Counted from the stretch's first letter, positions 36,701 through 51,700 are shown. The stretch: DNA of 64,000 nucleotides from Taenia hydatigena (GCA_036345935.2 JADWOT020000003.1:16324509-16388508), one strand, 5' to 3'. Numbers and translations are program-made. Notes: generated by a model from the sequence alone, not told the origin.

Positions 36701-39700
36701 TAAATGGACTATCTAACAGTTTGAAATGATTCAACTTTATTTGATTATTAGCACCACTTAATATCATTACCACTCCCGATGTAATTTGAGGCACACCACC
36801 CACTCCAATTATTGCTCAGTTCAGTTTGGCTTTAGCCCACTTGATCGCGGTTCGGGACCCCTACACTGGGAAACAAGCATCACCTTGAACACTCCAATCT
36901 GCCACCAATTTCGTCTACATTCAGTTACTATCGCAAAAATTGAGTAGAATATGCAGGTTTCCCTACTTAATGGGTGCCAGCATTTTCATTCGCTAATAAT
37001 AAACTACTGGAGCAATTCGTTCACACAGTATTGTTTTGCGTTTAATTTGAATTTTAAAACTAAAATAGTTAGTCCACTCGATTTTTTGCATGTTGCCTTG
37101 CATAAAGTTAAGGTTCCGCCTAAAGAGACATGTCCCATTGTATCATTCTTGTTGTATATGCATATGGTAAGAGGTATACACAAATGGAAACCGCTTTATC
37201 GTCCGAAAAAAGATTAGGGAACCAGTTGGAGACGCAAAAAGACAACCGGGTATTATGTGCAAGTAAAGTCGACGTTCTGCCGCAAAAGAATCATCACCGT
37301 ACTTCAACTTTCGATTTGAATAACGTGGGGCCTTCGCGAGCTAGCTTCTTCGATAGTTTACCGTGCATCAGATTAGAATTCTGCGCTTGACTAAAGTTAG
37401 ATTACGTCACAAGTTACTGTTTTGTGTGCAGTGTTCTGATAGTATTTGAAGGGAAGGAAGGAGACAAACCACATCTTCCCCCTACAGCTAACATTCCTTC
37501 CCTCCTCCCTTATATCCTTCATTCCAGTCACATGTTTGGATTTTGTGCATAGTTTGGGGAAGACTTCCACCAACTTGGTGTAGACGGAAGTGGATTCTGC
37601 CTCAACTGATTGCTGTTCGGGAGGGGTCAAATATCTTGACCCTCCCTCTTTGATCGTGCTAGGAATTCCACGTATCACAATGGGAAAGAGGAAAACCAAC
37701 GCCTTCTTCCTGCCATCATATGATTTCCATTAGGCTTGAGTGCAGAACAAAAACGACACATTCTAGTGTTTGGTGGTTACTTCGTGTAACACACAGAGCC
37801 TGAAGCCTCGATTTACTCCTGACGTCTTTGCACTCGCATGTGTGTTTGGTGATGTGTAGTCGAATGCATGAGAGGAGTGGACACGCAAATTTGCGCTTGT
37901 GTAGGCATTTGCATGTTCGAAGTGAGAACGATGTGCGAAATGGGTCAAAACCCATTTTGCAGAGATGATCGGAGATTTATGATGACGGCTGATGTGAGAT
38001 GGGATTGGAGCATGCGATGATAGTGACACTCTTACTGACAAATGGAAGTCTCATCTCCGTGTATCCTCTTAGGCATAATTTGTTTGTTTGGCTGTTTTCT
38101 CCCATGGAATCCGACTTTTTCTTGTTTTAAAACTTACGTGCATCACAGTTTTTAGCTGATCAAATTGCAAACTAATTGTGTTGGCTAGCACCAAAATAAT
38201 TCCGTTCCCATTCTTGATTTATTAGAAATACTTTGATACGACACCATACCTTGTTACGCTACAATGCGCATTTTTACTTCTACACAATTTTTCTGAAAAT
38301 TTTTGTCGATTGCAAAAAAGTTGCAGGAAGAGAGTACAACTTTTCAAATTCTGGTGTTACTTCTCACATCAGCTTCCTAGTATCATTTGTTTTCCTGCTT
38401 TATTTGTCTAAAAAATTTTTTGAGCAAAAAAGTACTTGCCCGCCTACCGCTTCCAACTTTTTAAATTCCCTTATCATTAAACAGCGCATAAATTTGCAAT
38501 TAATGGTAATACCATACTTCACGCCTGTTAAATCAAGTGCATCAGTTCTCCCAAATCCTAATCATGCTATTGGATCTGAAACACAGACTCAGAGACATTA
38601 TACCTCCCTTGATAGAATTTGTGCTTCACTTCGATTCCTTTGGTGTAAAAATAAGAAGAACGTCTATATTTCCCCCTTCCAAATCTCTACACTTCACACA
38701 GGCCAATGGCAAAAATAAACGGCGTCAATCCATTGAAAATGTGAGGCTAATACATATTTTTCCGCCTCACCTGCCTTTGCTCTACCAACATCTGCCTCGG
38801 TTTCGGCCGAGAGCTCCTATATAAATAACTCATTTACCAAACTGAATTCGTCTATCGAGACAGAACTCCCTGAATTATTGCAGTCCTTGAGACTTCTAGC
38901 TTTCAAGGATATGGCAAATTTCTGTGCATGGGTCATTTTAAAGGAAGTACCTCAATTTGTCTCGATACAACAATCTTGTGTAAAAATAGTAGTTACACCG
39001 TCTACACTTAAAGCACAAACAGATCATTCCAGAAGAACACTGAGAACCACTTCAGTAGCCAAATTACTTACTAGTCTATCCTCACACGTGCGTCTTTAGC
39101 GGCGGTGTGACCTTGGAAAGCTTATCGTCAACCAATCCTACAGACTTCTGCACAGGCACATTTCAGGAATTGGGGCGGTGTAAGGGCTACTTGGGGGTGA
39201 AAGCTTTATTTCCGCAATAAGATTAAAGTGGTCATAAAAATGTGACTATGGTCATGATAACAATATGCTTTTGCAACAATTCACTACATTAGAAACGACC
39301 CTAAGAAGTTATTCGCTAAAATGAAATTTTGCTCGTCCTGTTTACTCCAAAGCCCTTTTTGACGAATTTTACTGTGTGTGGCCTACTAGTTCCAAAGCAA
39401 TGATTGCAAATGAAAGTAGTAGGATCCCAGTACTATTCAGAGGACAAGTCTTGGTGGGTTCCACAATAATCAACGCTAATTTCGACGGGAGAGTGAAACA
39501 TGAGGAGTCGATTCCATCCTGTTTTGGAAACGGAGCACTGAATGAAACATTTCCGGTTTTTAATTGCGTTAGGCTTAAATTTGGGTGAGCCAGTCATGAG
39601 AATTTTTGAAGGACCTGAGGTGGAATATTTGTAGAAATAGTTCACGTTTCCCAATAAAAATTTTGGAAATCTTGTTTGAATATTAAGGGTAAATGTAGGC

Positions 39701-42700
39701 AATAAACTGTTAAGCATGCTTGGAAATTTTTTAAGGCATCGAAAGTAACTTTGTGACCAAGACCCTTAAATTCCTTACTAGATGTAATTAGAAGAATTGC
39801 TTTTCAAAAGGAAATTCATGCCAAACTTGCACAGCATTGGATAAGAGGACTGGGTTTCCAGCTAAAAGTTTTGCATAATTTCCGCGTAAAACGTCACTAA
39901 TTCAACTGCTGGCTGGCAAGACGTACGAGCGGAAGGTTTTGGCAAAAGAAGGAAAGGAACGCAAGTGCCTGTTTTTGGAGATAAAGATTCCTTAACCCGA
40001 TTCCTAGGTCCAAAATGGTCCGCAGAAATATGAAACTAAGGTGGACGTTTTGATTATTTCGGTAAAGTGTAGACAACACGCTTTTGTTTGTTAACGTTAA
40101 AGCCGCCTTGTGAAGGGTTATTCACTAGTTGTCATAAGTTTTCGAATGAAAAGTGCTTTACACGAAGTAGTTTCATGCAAGAATTAAGCGACCAGCTTTT
40201 CTAAATTCCCCAAAGCATTCTGGTTGCGTCAGCACTCACCTGGAGCACAAAATACGTATCCCCACTTACTCATGCTGTCTATTTCTTGAAAAATTACCTG
40301 CTAGCAATACCCTCTACAAACTAAGGCAAGATTTAATTTGCTCTTTTGTTTAATGTAAAAAATATCCTCGTATTAGTTGAGGGCAATTTCGGACTTCATC
40401 TGAACCGTGACACCTAAAAAAACCCACCAATTAATTGCCTTAGTATCCACCGAGAAAACAGACGAAGAATCCCAAAGAAAATTTATTCCTCTAATAATTT
40501 GGGGGCAAGCAATTCGCTTTAGAATGTCACTTTAACTCCATTCTAAGTTGATGTAAAATTTGTTGATGAATTGATGGCGCTTCAAAGTTGGAATGCAATC
40601 CTTGCTTTGCAGACAATTAAGTATATAAGTAAATTAACAAAAACACCTCTTTTCCTCATAGAAAAAATTAGTTTCTTAATTCATTCTTTGTATTATTCAA
40701 CTCCCCAATTTTGCGCATTTGTTAGTGATCCAAGCATCAGGAAATAAAGAATTCAACAAATAAGACAACAAATCCTTACCCAGGAGACTATAACCAGGAG
40801 AGTGCGAAATGGAGTCTTCCGAAGTATCCAAAGTGAAACCAAATACAGATCCATGGTTAGTTCCGACCCAAAGGGAAGGTTCTAAAAGATCGAGGAAACA
40901 ATTACACCTTCCCCATTGATTAGTGTGTCTGCATATTCTCCGAACTCACCGTTCTTACGATCGCTCATGTCGACAAAGGCAAGTGTTCTAATCCCCTCCA
41001 GTACAGACTGATCAATTGAGCTTTGTTCGGACGTGTCTGATTGTCGTTGGGATGCGGTGTCACCGTACTTGTCTAGAAGAAAAGGGCAACAGGTCATATT
41101 TGTGAGGTACAGACCGGTGCAGTCGATCCACACGTCCACTGCATGCAGTGTGCTACTAATGGGATGGGAAGACGTCATATAAATTTCCGTTATATAAATA
41201 CAATGACCTAGCACAACGTTATTGCGGGTGCAGAGTTCTGAAGAAAATCCCTACCCCTCCTAAACTCAATTTGCTTCCACAATTATAGTTAGTGTTAATG
41301 TGAACCATATCCGCACTTTGAAAATTTCAAAATTTTTACTTTTATGGTGCTGCAATATTAGAGAATTTGAGGTGAATAACTTGCGTCTTAATGGTGAAGT
41401 AGAACAGCAACATCCCCGGCGGACTACGGAGTGGACCAGAAGAAGAATACGGTTTAGTGGAATCGGTGCAGTGATTGTGTGCAATAACAAATGATGGGTT
41501 AGGGTAGTGCATGTTGGTTCATGAACAAGCGGTGAAAATAACGAGGAATTCCAAAACCTCATCCAAAAGAGTGAATGATCACCCTGTGGTGTAATTTTAA
41601 CTAGGCATAGAACCATTTGGATTTTACTCGTAAAACACTATAGATTATGCGTCCATCTGCTGAAATACATAACTAAACATTTTTAAAATGAATAATCATT
41701 GGGCTCTACTATAAACACTGAAGTCGTCGAAGCGGTCAAAAGCAAAAACAAATAGCTTCAATTCCGATTTGTAAATAATTTCCTGTAATTATAGTGAGGG
41801 AGGGAACAGATCTTCCGTTGAATTTGTGGGTAGAAGTTATGTTTAAGAATAAGCGAGAAATTCCGGTTGCACCAATTGTTGGGCATGCAGGGGCGAGGAA
41901 TATTGCGAGTAAGTTGAGTAAACAAAAATATTAAGACGAATTCACCTGACAGGGCAGAAGGGAGAGGGTTTGACTCGCCTTTGTTGGGTTCCATTTGGGG
42001 GAACATCACTAGATAATGACAACAAAAGCATGCAGTAAAGGGGAGAGCAATTCAACGAGATTCAGGAATGGGATCAGAAGGTCGTTACTAGCGTTTGTTT
42101 GTCAATCGTCGCCTGCATGAATCAAAGCAATTTTCTTCGATTTTATTGCTTTTGCGATAATTGGCGTTTGTCACTTTCAATTTTAAATTAAACAGCTATT
42201 CTATCTAAAGACGAAATTCTTAGGTTGCATAGTAGCTAGATGAATTTACATGGAGTTAGTCTCAAGTCTAGTTTGGTTACATTACTGTTGAGATTGTTTC
42301 CTAGAGTTCAACAAAAACCTTCAATATCTCTGGAAACAAAAGCGATAAACGCCCAGATTTACGCGCTTTCTGCTGTCAAAACAAGCTTTTATTCCTAACC
42401 CGAACTCGGTCCACTTTATTAAAAAAATTTTAAAAACTTAACAGTGATTACTTGCAAGCTGTTACAATACGTTCGTATTTTACTTCTTATGGTTGAAAAC
42501 ATGTATATTATAAATGATTCTGCATACAATTTCTACAACCTGGCTGTTGGTGCATTGAATCAGTATTTATTCAATTTTCTTCGCGCTGAAAGTTCATGCA
42601 AACATGCAGCAAACGTGGAGATGGTACGACATGGTTACTGATCAACGCCGACTGACCAGTATCAATGCTGATGAATAATATACAACTAGTAGTAAACCAG

Positions 42701-45700
42701 TAGCAGGCAGATCCATGCAGTTCGGCTCTAATCACATTAACCATGCACAAGTGGTGGTACTTTTGCAGCATGCTCAAACCTTGTGACTTGGCCCTTTTCA
42801 AATCCGTGCGTGTTGAACCGCGCGACAGCGCAGTCAGTCGTGATGGTGTACCCATTGCCATCTCAGAACTGCCCATGGAAATGGGCATTTCCTGGGCTGG
42901 CTTAGTCGGGGGTGAACCATACTGACTGGACTGAGCATTTAGCATCTCGTGGATTGACTACAGCGCGACAGAGATTCGCATTAATTTGTACCCTAGATAA
43001 CGCGAAGCACACCTACTCACAAACAACAAGTAGTAATGTTTTGTGGGGAGATTATTACTTGAAGCCAGTAGTGGGGAGGAAGCCATTATGAGACTTGGAG
43101 ATGCTTTCGAGGTAATTTTCGGCTTTGTTTTATCGGTACCCCGAAAATCAATGATGCGGAGTATAGAAGCCTGTGGCAGGGTCGACATTCGACGAAGCTT
43201 CCGAGAGACACGGTGACGGTGAAAGCTAATATTCTGGTGTTTAGTAATGCTTTGATTTCGAGCGCTTTGAGGAGGAGCAGAATCCATCGAGGTCGCAACA
43301 AATGAAAAACGTCTTCCCATAGGACGATAAATTTCGCGACGGAGATTACGAAAACTGGTAAGAGTGGCCCGGCGTTTCCAGGGGAAGCGAAATGAATGCG
43401 ATGAACTGGCGGTTTTTCCTATCAGTGGCGGTGGTGATTGGGATGAAATAGCAGATTTTTGTTTCGGCAAGGTTGGCAGGGGAGACTAATGATTTACACA
43501 CAACAAAAATGAAACAACAACGGCTTTCCATTCGACATGCACATGCAGAAAGGCGAAAAAGCACCGAAATCCCTCACATTTAAAGCCTATGAAACTTCAT
43601 ACTATAATATGATAAACGCTCTAACATTTTTACCCTCTTTGTCGGACGAAGAAAATAATTACATAAACTGGTTATTTCAAAAATTGTACCATTGTCTGGA
43701 TCTACAATTGAGGGATCATATTCGGTTGTTTTTGCGGATTTGCAAGGAGCACTACCAACCTGATTATTGTTTGTTCCAGCTGAGGTAGCAATGGGAATAG
43801 CTGCAGTTGTTTTAGAGCCATTTCCAGAGTTAGCAAATCGAGGGGAAGACCTTATTCGTGAGCGTCCGATTGGGTCCAGGGCTAGAGAATAAAGCTTAAT
43901 TTGGAACTTTTCGAATATTGAACAGCACAGTAATGCTTAAAATTCCATTTTAAACTAAAATGGAGGTCAGCAATCCATAAATTCTTCTAGGCAAGTTCTG
44001 GACTCGTAAATTAAGTATTCTAATTTTAAGTTAAATCTAAGTAAAATCAACTTGAATACGTGGTAGAGACAAATCAACTCTTCAGTAACTGTCCTGATCT
44101 TCAAATAATGCCTGAATGTGTGATAGTTCAACAACTAAAGAACAGACTTTATTTGACAGTAACAGAATGGAGTCGGTATTATTTTACACTAAATCCAGGC
44201 AAAATAGTATTTTTCTACGAAACTCTACAAGCAGAATTTCATTGGAGCAATCTTGTTAAGATCAGATGACATCATTTCTAGGACGAATTGTCGGGTGTTT
44301 CCAGTTGCCTTGTCTCTCCAAGCAGATGCAACACTTTCACGCTACAGCGCCTTCTGCAACCGCCTTTTCAGGTGGCTGCGTGCAAGAAACACCCAAAAAC
44401 CTTAGTTTAATTTAAGTATCTTACCACCGGTTAGCCTTTGCGACTGGACGTTTAATGTCCAATGAGAATCGCAAACTCACGAGGAATAAAATAGGACGTA
44501 AAAAAGTGAAACGCCTGAAAAAGGGTCAGAAAATACATGTTAGTAGTGAGAGTCCAGTTGCTAGATTGTTAAACTTAAGACGTCCGATTTTCGGTGTCGC
44601 GCTTCTCAGCCAGGTTAAGACGAAACTTTACAATTTATTCACGAAATTCGTGTAGGAATTGGAATAACTATTCATGTGTCAACAATGTGTTTCAAACCAT
44701 TTGGTCAATTTCAGTGAGTTCTAGATGGAAATTACGTTCAATGAGCCTGTGGTTCTATAGAAGAAAGCCGCATAGAGATAATGGTAGCAAACGAAATGTG
44801 GAATTGGAACGGAAAAATCTCCACAACTAAAAAATTACAAGGCATTCAACATAAAATGCTAAAATGATACAACTTCAATTAAATCAGAAGTCTGGTGCTT
44901 AATTCTCAGATGGAAAATGAATGGAGAGCCATAGAACGATGGAGCGAACCTTCGAGCTCAGGTACAGCTGCGCAGACAAGACAAACGCCCTGGTAGTAAT
45001 CAACAACGGTTATTCCTCCGTCTGTGCCAAACGCGAATCTGGAAAATAAAAACAAATAAAGGCTCAATAACTTTTCTCACAAATTTATCACACTTTTTAA
45101 ATAAAATGTAAATGAAACATAAAGTGCCAGGTGATTTCAATTGGCACTTTTCGTGAAAAATGCATTCAAGCCAGTGAGACTGAAAGGGAGACTTTGCAGA
45201 ATTTCCTTTTGGCAACCTACCGAAGTATGTTATTTTAATACATATGCTGATTGCATAATTTTGTTCGATCCTATAAAAGCTAAGTAGCATGCCTGGACAT
45301 CCACTTGTTTCCCAGCACTTTTATTTGAGTAGGCTGACCAAGGAACTAGGAAAGTATGATTCTGTGAGCAGACAATCTCAACCAAATTAGAGGCTACTAC
45401 ATTTTCGCAGTCCTGTGATAAGTTTTCAGCTCTACATTGGCGTATACTAAACCAACTGGCGCCAAAACTATTAGTTAAACTGAAAAGTACAACTCGTAAA
45501 TTCTAACGTAGTGCAACTAGATCAAATTGAAAGGCAAGTAGTACTCCTTTTTCCTCCAAGTAGGTAAAATACACCGAAAATCGATGTGCACCTTCATTTC
45601 ATGTAAGTTGCCTCGTAGAGGAATCTACAAGAAGGGTTTGTAGCGGTTGAATTCGACAAATACAGATGCAAAAGCAGTGAAGACATCACAAAATCATCTC

Positions 45701-48700
45701 AAGAGTTGGTAGTTTTAAGACACCCAAAGTAGTCCTGTTCGAGAAAATATCGTTTCTCAAGGCAAGAGAAGGCAATCTCGAGGCAGAGAAACAAAGCGTT
45801 AATTTTTCAGAGCTTGAACCTGACAACCGAAATGCTAGAAGATTGATAAATAGACAATGTTTTAATCTTTAATTAGATCCAGCATTTTGTTGAACAGAGT
45901 ATCACTGAGGAAAGTAGCGAAAGATACCATGGTTCACGGAGGTTTTGCCGTAAATTAGCTTTCGAATTGCCATTCGGTTTAATCTCACTTTTTAGAGGTC
46001 GCCTATTCCTGATACGAAACATACTTCAATCAATCTTCACGAGTTGCGAAAGACCGTAACATCAAAAATGCTTAAAAGGTTGGAGAAGATAATTTGTGTT
46101 TTGAGCGAAAGTATAGACGTATCAATGATGTACTAAGATCCTAAACACTAAAAGTTTTATTTGAATGGTTTATGAATGGACCGATAAATCCACGGCAATT
46201 TCCCCAGTTGCTCAACATTGCCACGAAATTTTGAACGCATTCTTACTAAAAGATCCCCTCCTTACTAAAAACTGAGAGAGAAATTTTCTCAACTGCAGCC
46301 ATTAGGCCTAATTGGATTTGCGATTTTTTGAGAACGAAGCTTCGGCACAAAAAAGTATTTTATTTGTCGCAAATAGTCCACAAATTTTATTATAACTTAC
46401 GACCTAATTCCATCAATTCTGGCTTTTCGTAAAACCTCGGATTGCTGAAAGATAGCAAGTTATTTTCATCCAATTTAATCCCTGTAGTTATTGAAAAAGA
46501 AGGGCAATGACATTGTACAATTAGAAAGATAAAATTTCTGGTTGAAAAGGAGAGTCTCATCCCTTCGCAAACAAAATTTATTTAAATTTTGTTTAAAAAT
46601 TGGCTTACATGAGGAAGGATGATTAACTTTTGGACAGGATTCATCAGATGATACTCTTAAATCACTCTAAGGCAATAAAATAAGGCTCTATGTAACAGAC
46701 AGAGTGTTATCAGGAATCACGGATGAGTTAGAGTTAAGAATGTCATAACTTGAAGGGTGGACAGGTCCTACACAACTTTTTAATTTCCTAACTCATTTCC
46801 ACGACCCATTATCTTTGGACGTTAGAGGCACTCTGCGTCAGTCATTTTGAAGCTCTTTGGTTCAGTACTACCAACAGGTAAGAGGCGACGTCTCTATAGT
46901 AAGCTGAAAAAGGAGTCATATCCTTCAACCAAGTAGTGACACGGCAATTCTACTCACATTCAATATTTTGGGAATTTTAGGGGAAAAAATCGTATACACA
47001 AAAAGTACTGAAAAAGCCACCGAATATGAGGTGGATAATGCACAAAGGTTAAATGTCATCAGCGTTTTCCAGAAAGCCGACTTTTAAGCAAAGCCTTTCG
47101 GAGATAAGTGAAACAAGCAATGTATCTACCGCTTACGTGCGACAGGAGTAAATCAGTAAAGACATAGCAGTGCAAAGCATTAATTTTAATTCATACACTT
47201 TCATTATCCAGTGACATACTCGACAGAAGGCCGAATTGTGGCCAGCAATGTCGCCAATCGGTGTGCTTTGCGAAACAGCAAATGACGGTAAAACGCTTTG
47301 GCACAACAAAAGCAGACAAAGGCAATGCAGCATTTTTGCTAACAAAAGACCGACAAGGGCCTTGATTAATTTTATAGGAGCAGACAAATCAAAGCAAATG
47401 CTAATCAAACACTGCACGTGCTTCAATTTTCCCTCAGCGTCAATAAAAAATTCATTGGTATCGGATAATAGCATAAGTTTTATTTAAAATTCCATGCCTA
47501 TTTCAGATAAAACTTTGGTAATTTGCGCAATTTATTGTTACTTTTGAATCCAAGCTTCAGCACAGAACCAATGCATTAGAGAAAACAGCGTCTCGAAACT
47601 ATAAAATAATGAGCCTACCAGCCAGCCTACCAAATTATTTTATAGTAGAAAATCAACCAGAAATGTGACTAGATTAAGTAGTGCCGAAAACTTTTCGAAG
47701 CTGGTAACTGCGCTGTAGACAGAGCAGGGGATCAGCAGCAAGAATTTGATGCTGTTTTAACTCCAACAATAGTGAGGGGTTCGAGGCAAGCCTAATGTAG
47801 GCACGGAGATAAATATCTTTTGCCTATTTATTTCGACAAAATCTGCTGCCACCTTTAGGTCATAAAAGCAACAAAAGAATATCAAGGAAATAGAGATGGA
47901 TGGATGCTTCAAAGACTGAAAAAAACTAGAGTTGACATCCACGCAAGAATCTTAGTTAATCCAAGCTATTATTAATAAGCGACGTTATTAACATGCTGAA
48001 GCAGACATAAGATTAGGAAATCCAAAGTTAGTTGATTAAGACCCAAAATTATTGCCATTTTACGGAAACATACAAGGCTGCCGCAGTCTCTAAGTAAACA
48101 TGTTGATCAATTTCAAGTTGAAAACGTTCATTTTTAGCTCAGTACAAGAGTAGGCAGAAAGTGTGCATATTAGAGATCTCGGGGAATTCACACTCACTTT
48201 CATACTTCGCTTCATCTGTGGACTTGGGTGTATTTTACACGGAAAACGGTTCAGAGGTTGAATTACACATATAGTTCAATACTGGCATTATCTTATTCAC
48301 TATTATTTACCACAGAATTGCAATTTCGTTTTTCCCCACTTCGGAATTACCAGACCGTAATATGCAAACCTGATCCTTATTAACAGTACATCCAGCGAAA
48401 ACACTCGAACCGCTAAAACGCGAAATGGACCAAAAAATAAGTTGGAATGATTCCGTTTCATGCCAGAAAATAACTTGTTTCGGCGGCATATTTCATTATG
48501 CATTACCGTTGAATATGCACAAACAAGCAATGCAATATTGCAGGTTTATAATTCATTCCGAACTCTTCCAGTTTGGTTTTGGAGAAACTAGCAATGAAAC
48601 ATTTATTTCAGGTTCAAATAAGACTTGGAACGGAAATCTAGGGGCGTAGTTCAGAAATTAAAAGACCATTTGCATAAAAATACGAGAATAAAAGGTAATT

Positions 48701-51700
48701 GAAAAGGCGTGAAACCGTTAAAGTTCTTAACAGCGACTCATGTAATTGCATATTCTCGGAAATAAATATATCAAGCAAAAAAAATAATCCGCAATCTGTT
48801 TCTAAAAATGAACGTTAGTTAACTAATACTAGACTTCAAATTCAACCAAAGACTCCCAGATAGATAATGTTACACTTGATAAAGCCGTTAAAATTTGCAA
48901 ACGAACTCATTTAAAATACAGCGTTAGCTACAAAAAAACGAACGCATCTATCGTAGAAATGCAAAATTTAGGGGGTAAGTGGCAAAATTAATTATAATGC
49001 AATCTATTATAATCACTACGAGTGTTTCCATTATAATCGTCAAGTGATGGCATGAAGAGTGCTCACATTGTTTTTTTTCACTATAGCAGTGCGCCAATTG
49101 CGACCTATTACTACGCTTAGTAGCTGACTTGCATGATTTAAGCCTTTCCGGACACCGTTAATCAAGACAGGCGACAAAAATGGTGGCACGCGTGCGTGCA
49201 TGAATGGTCTGTGGTGATGAACAAGTTTTCATGTAAGCAAAGACGCGAAATCCAGGCCCAGAGGTGTATACTCTTATCTACGAGGACCTTTTAGATCAGT
49301 TTTTCACGGTTATTACAGCCGTTCTCTTAGCGGTAAGGCATTAGAACAGTCCAAACGTTTTCAAAAAAGGCGTGTACGCCTGCACGTGTGCTTTCAGCTA
49401 ACGTCACAACAACCATTCATGCAAACATTCGGTCAGCACACGAAACACTGCCTCGTCCCGGACGTCTGATCGACAATTAAGCTTGTCATGTCTTTCCGTA
49501 TGAAGAGTTTATAAAGCACCATCATTGACGAATATGATGTTTCCAGACAGCCGTAACTCACAAATTTGTGGCAGAGGTGAGAGCAATGGCGGAGATGGGT
49601 GACGAATTGACAGTGTAGACGTTCATACCAGCTTCAGACGGCGAAAAAGCCAAATTTGGAGCGGCCAGACGGCAGATGAGGGAAGGCTGGTAGCCTGCAC
49701 TCCATTCACGTATTCCTGATCGTACCACGACGGAAACTTTGCCCTCCTTATTGGGGGGAAATTCAAGAAAAAAAGCACCTTCTAAGACCAGTAAGCTATC
49801 AAAAGACGGGAAAATTGACACAGCAACGAGTTTACCTTAAAAATTGTGTAATATTAAGTTAATACACTGAAAAATGTTCAATAAACTCTAAGTTAAAAAC
49901 CGTATGCCAAAGAGAGTACCGTGAGCCTCTTAAGTAGCGTTTTTTATGAACCACTTCAGTGAAACTCTGGTTATAGAAAACGGTATTAATTTACGACTTT
50001 CTAAAATAACTATTCTTCGAGAAAATAAACGTTTACCTCATGCTGTTTTAGCGTTTCCTTAACAGATTGCGTAGGTTTTGAGATCACACCTATTGTAAAA
50101 ATAATCAGCTCCTGGCATCTATAGAGAGTATTTCCTCCCATCTTCAAACACCAGATACTAGCAGGAGCATCAAATTCACCCAACTGCCTAATACATTATT
50201 AATAGAAGTTACACGCTGTTAATGAAACCCGTTTTAAGTAAAAAGACAAGAGATTTCCTCAGAGAAAATCCCGCACTTTTTAGGCATGACTTCTACTCCC
50301 TACACAGTAATAGTGGAGAAGCTGCTTATACCCATCCTATGGTTCGAATTTCTCGGACTATTATGCCAGAAACAACGTTGTGAGGGGCACAAAAAAGGCT
50401 AAGAACCAGTTTTCGTCCCTTATAAGGGATATCGTAATTAATGTTGCTAGGGTGAATCCGGAAGGAACACAGCAACATTTCGGAAGCTGTGTCGGGAAGG
50501 TAATCATAGCTAGAGCCACCTCTTTCAGCAGTCTCAGGGTCTAAATTAAAATAAGCTAAGCTGTATGGCACTAAAAAAACTTGGTTTGTAAAGAAATAAG
50601 TAAGTCGTTCTTAAGGAGCTGACGCCTCAAATAAGTTAATTAGTCCAGTAATGGATCGGTCAATTAAGGTCGAAATGGAAATACTCATCCATCCGCCTAA
50701 TAAGACTGGATATCAGGACAGCCTAATCGCTCATATCCTCCCAAAGTATGTTGATAGACCACGCACCCTCTCGGTGTGAACTTGAACAGGAGATGTCGAA
50801 TACGATGTAGAGTTTGTAGGAACCTGTGAAGTGCCTCGGCGTCCAGAGGAGGAACTCACAAGGGAACTGGTTTCGTCTACAGCCCCGATCGAGGGTTCAA
50901 CAGCCTGATCTTCCTCGTACTGCAGATAGATATCCAGAACCTGTGAAGCAATAAACTTGTCCAAATTTTGTGCATAAAGTAACAACACTGCTAAAATCCG
51001 TCCTAACGCGTGAATTTCATAGCATTCACCTCAATAACAACACGAACTTATTAACTATCGCCATGAACGGGAAGTCATTAGCACGTAAATTAGAGTGATT
51101 TGCCACCATAATCAAGTTTTCAAATCAGTTCTGAGTGCTACGCAGTATGCTCGGCAAGAAGCGTCCGCAGATTTGAAACAAACCCAAAATTATTTCATTA
51201 GGCAAAAATTGGAACCAAATTCATTAGGTTCAACTGGCATTTGATGGCGGGAGAGCTCAAACTAAGAATGTCGCACGTGAAAACACGATCACATATGCTG
51301 GCATACGAGATGTACGGAAAACCCTAATGAAGTCTTTTGGCCATCTGATAGTTTAATTGGAGTTCGGCGTAAAAGTTGAAATGACCTAAATGTGGCGACA
51401 AGAAAATTGTTGGTGAGCCTCAGATACTGAATGGTGTGTAGTAGCTTGAGTTATATTGGCTGCTTCTATAACTCAACTATAAGAAATTAACCTTTTCTAG
51501 AACTTGATTACTGAGGATTCAGTTCATATTGAATTAGTCCTTTAAAGAAATTCGCTGGACGTATATTTGGGCTGTTATTGTCTAACCTGACAAAATGCCG
51601 AAAAAGCAGGTCCAGCCACAAGAAATTGCAACCTTGCATATCACATCACATCTGAGTGCATATAATTACCACCAGCCTAATAGTTACAATGTAGCAGTAA

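Larger units (their letters stand above)
34725..37403. other. Unique spacer between inverted-repeat arms
   Basis: 2.7 kb of single-copy sequence containing exactly two tomosyn exons (36213-35827 and 35755-35577) with flanking intron. The rest shows nothing recognisable. Confidence 0.8.

Noticed and set aside
40882..40907. A 26-bp intron between two tomosyn exons
   Set aside because: A stronger GTGAGT donor at 40949 in the same phase gives a normal 68-bp intron and a better alignment.
50332..50540. Possible extra tomosyn exon with AG acceptor and TGG|GTATAA donor
   Set aside because: Its acceptor needs a phase-1 donor, but the preceding exon ends in phase 0 and that exon joins 49746-49562 in phase with good alignment. 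It could be an alternative exon.
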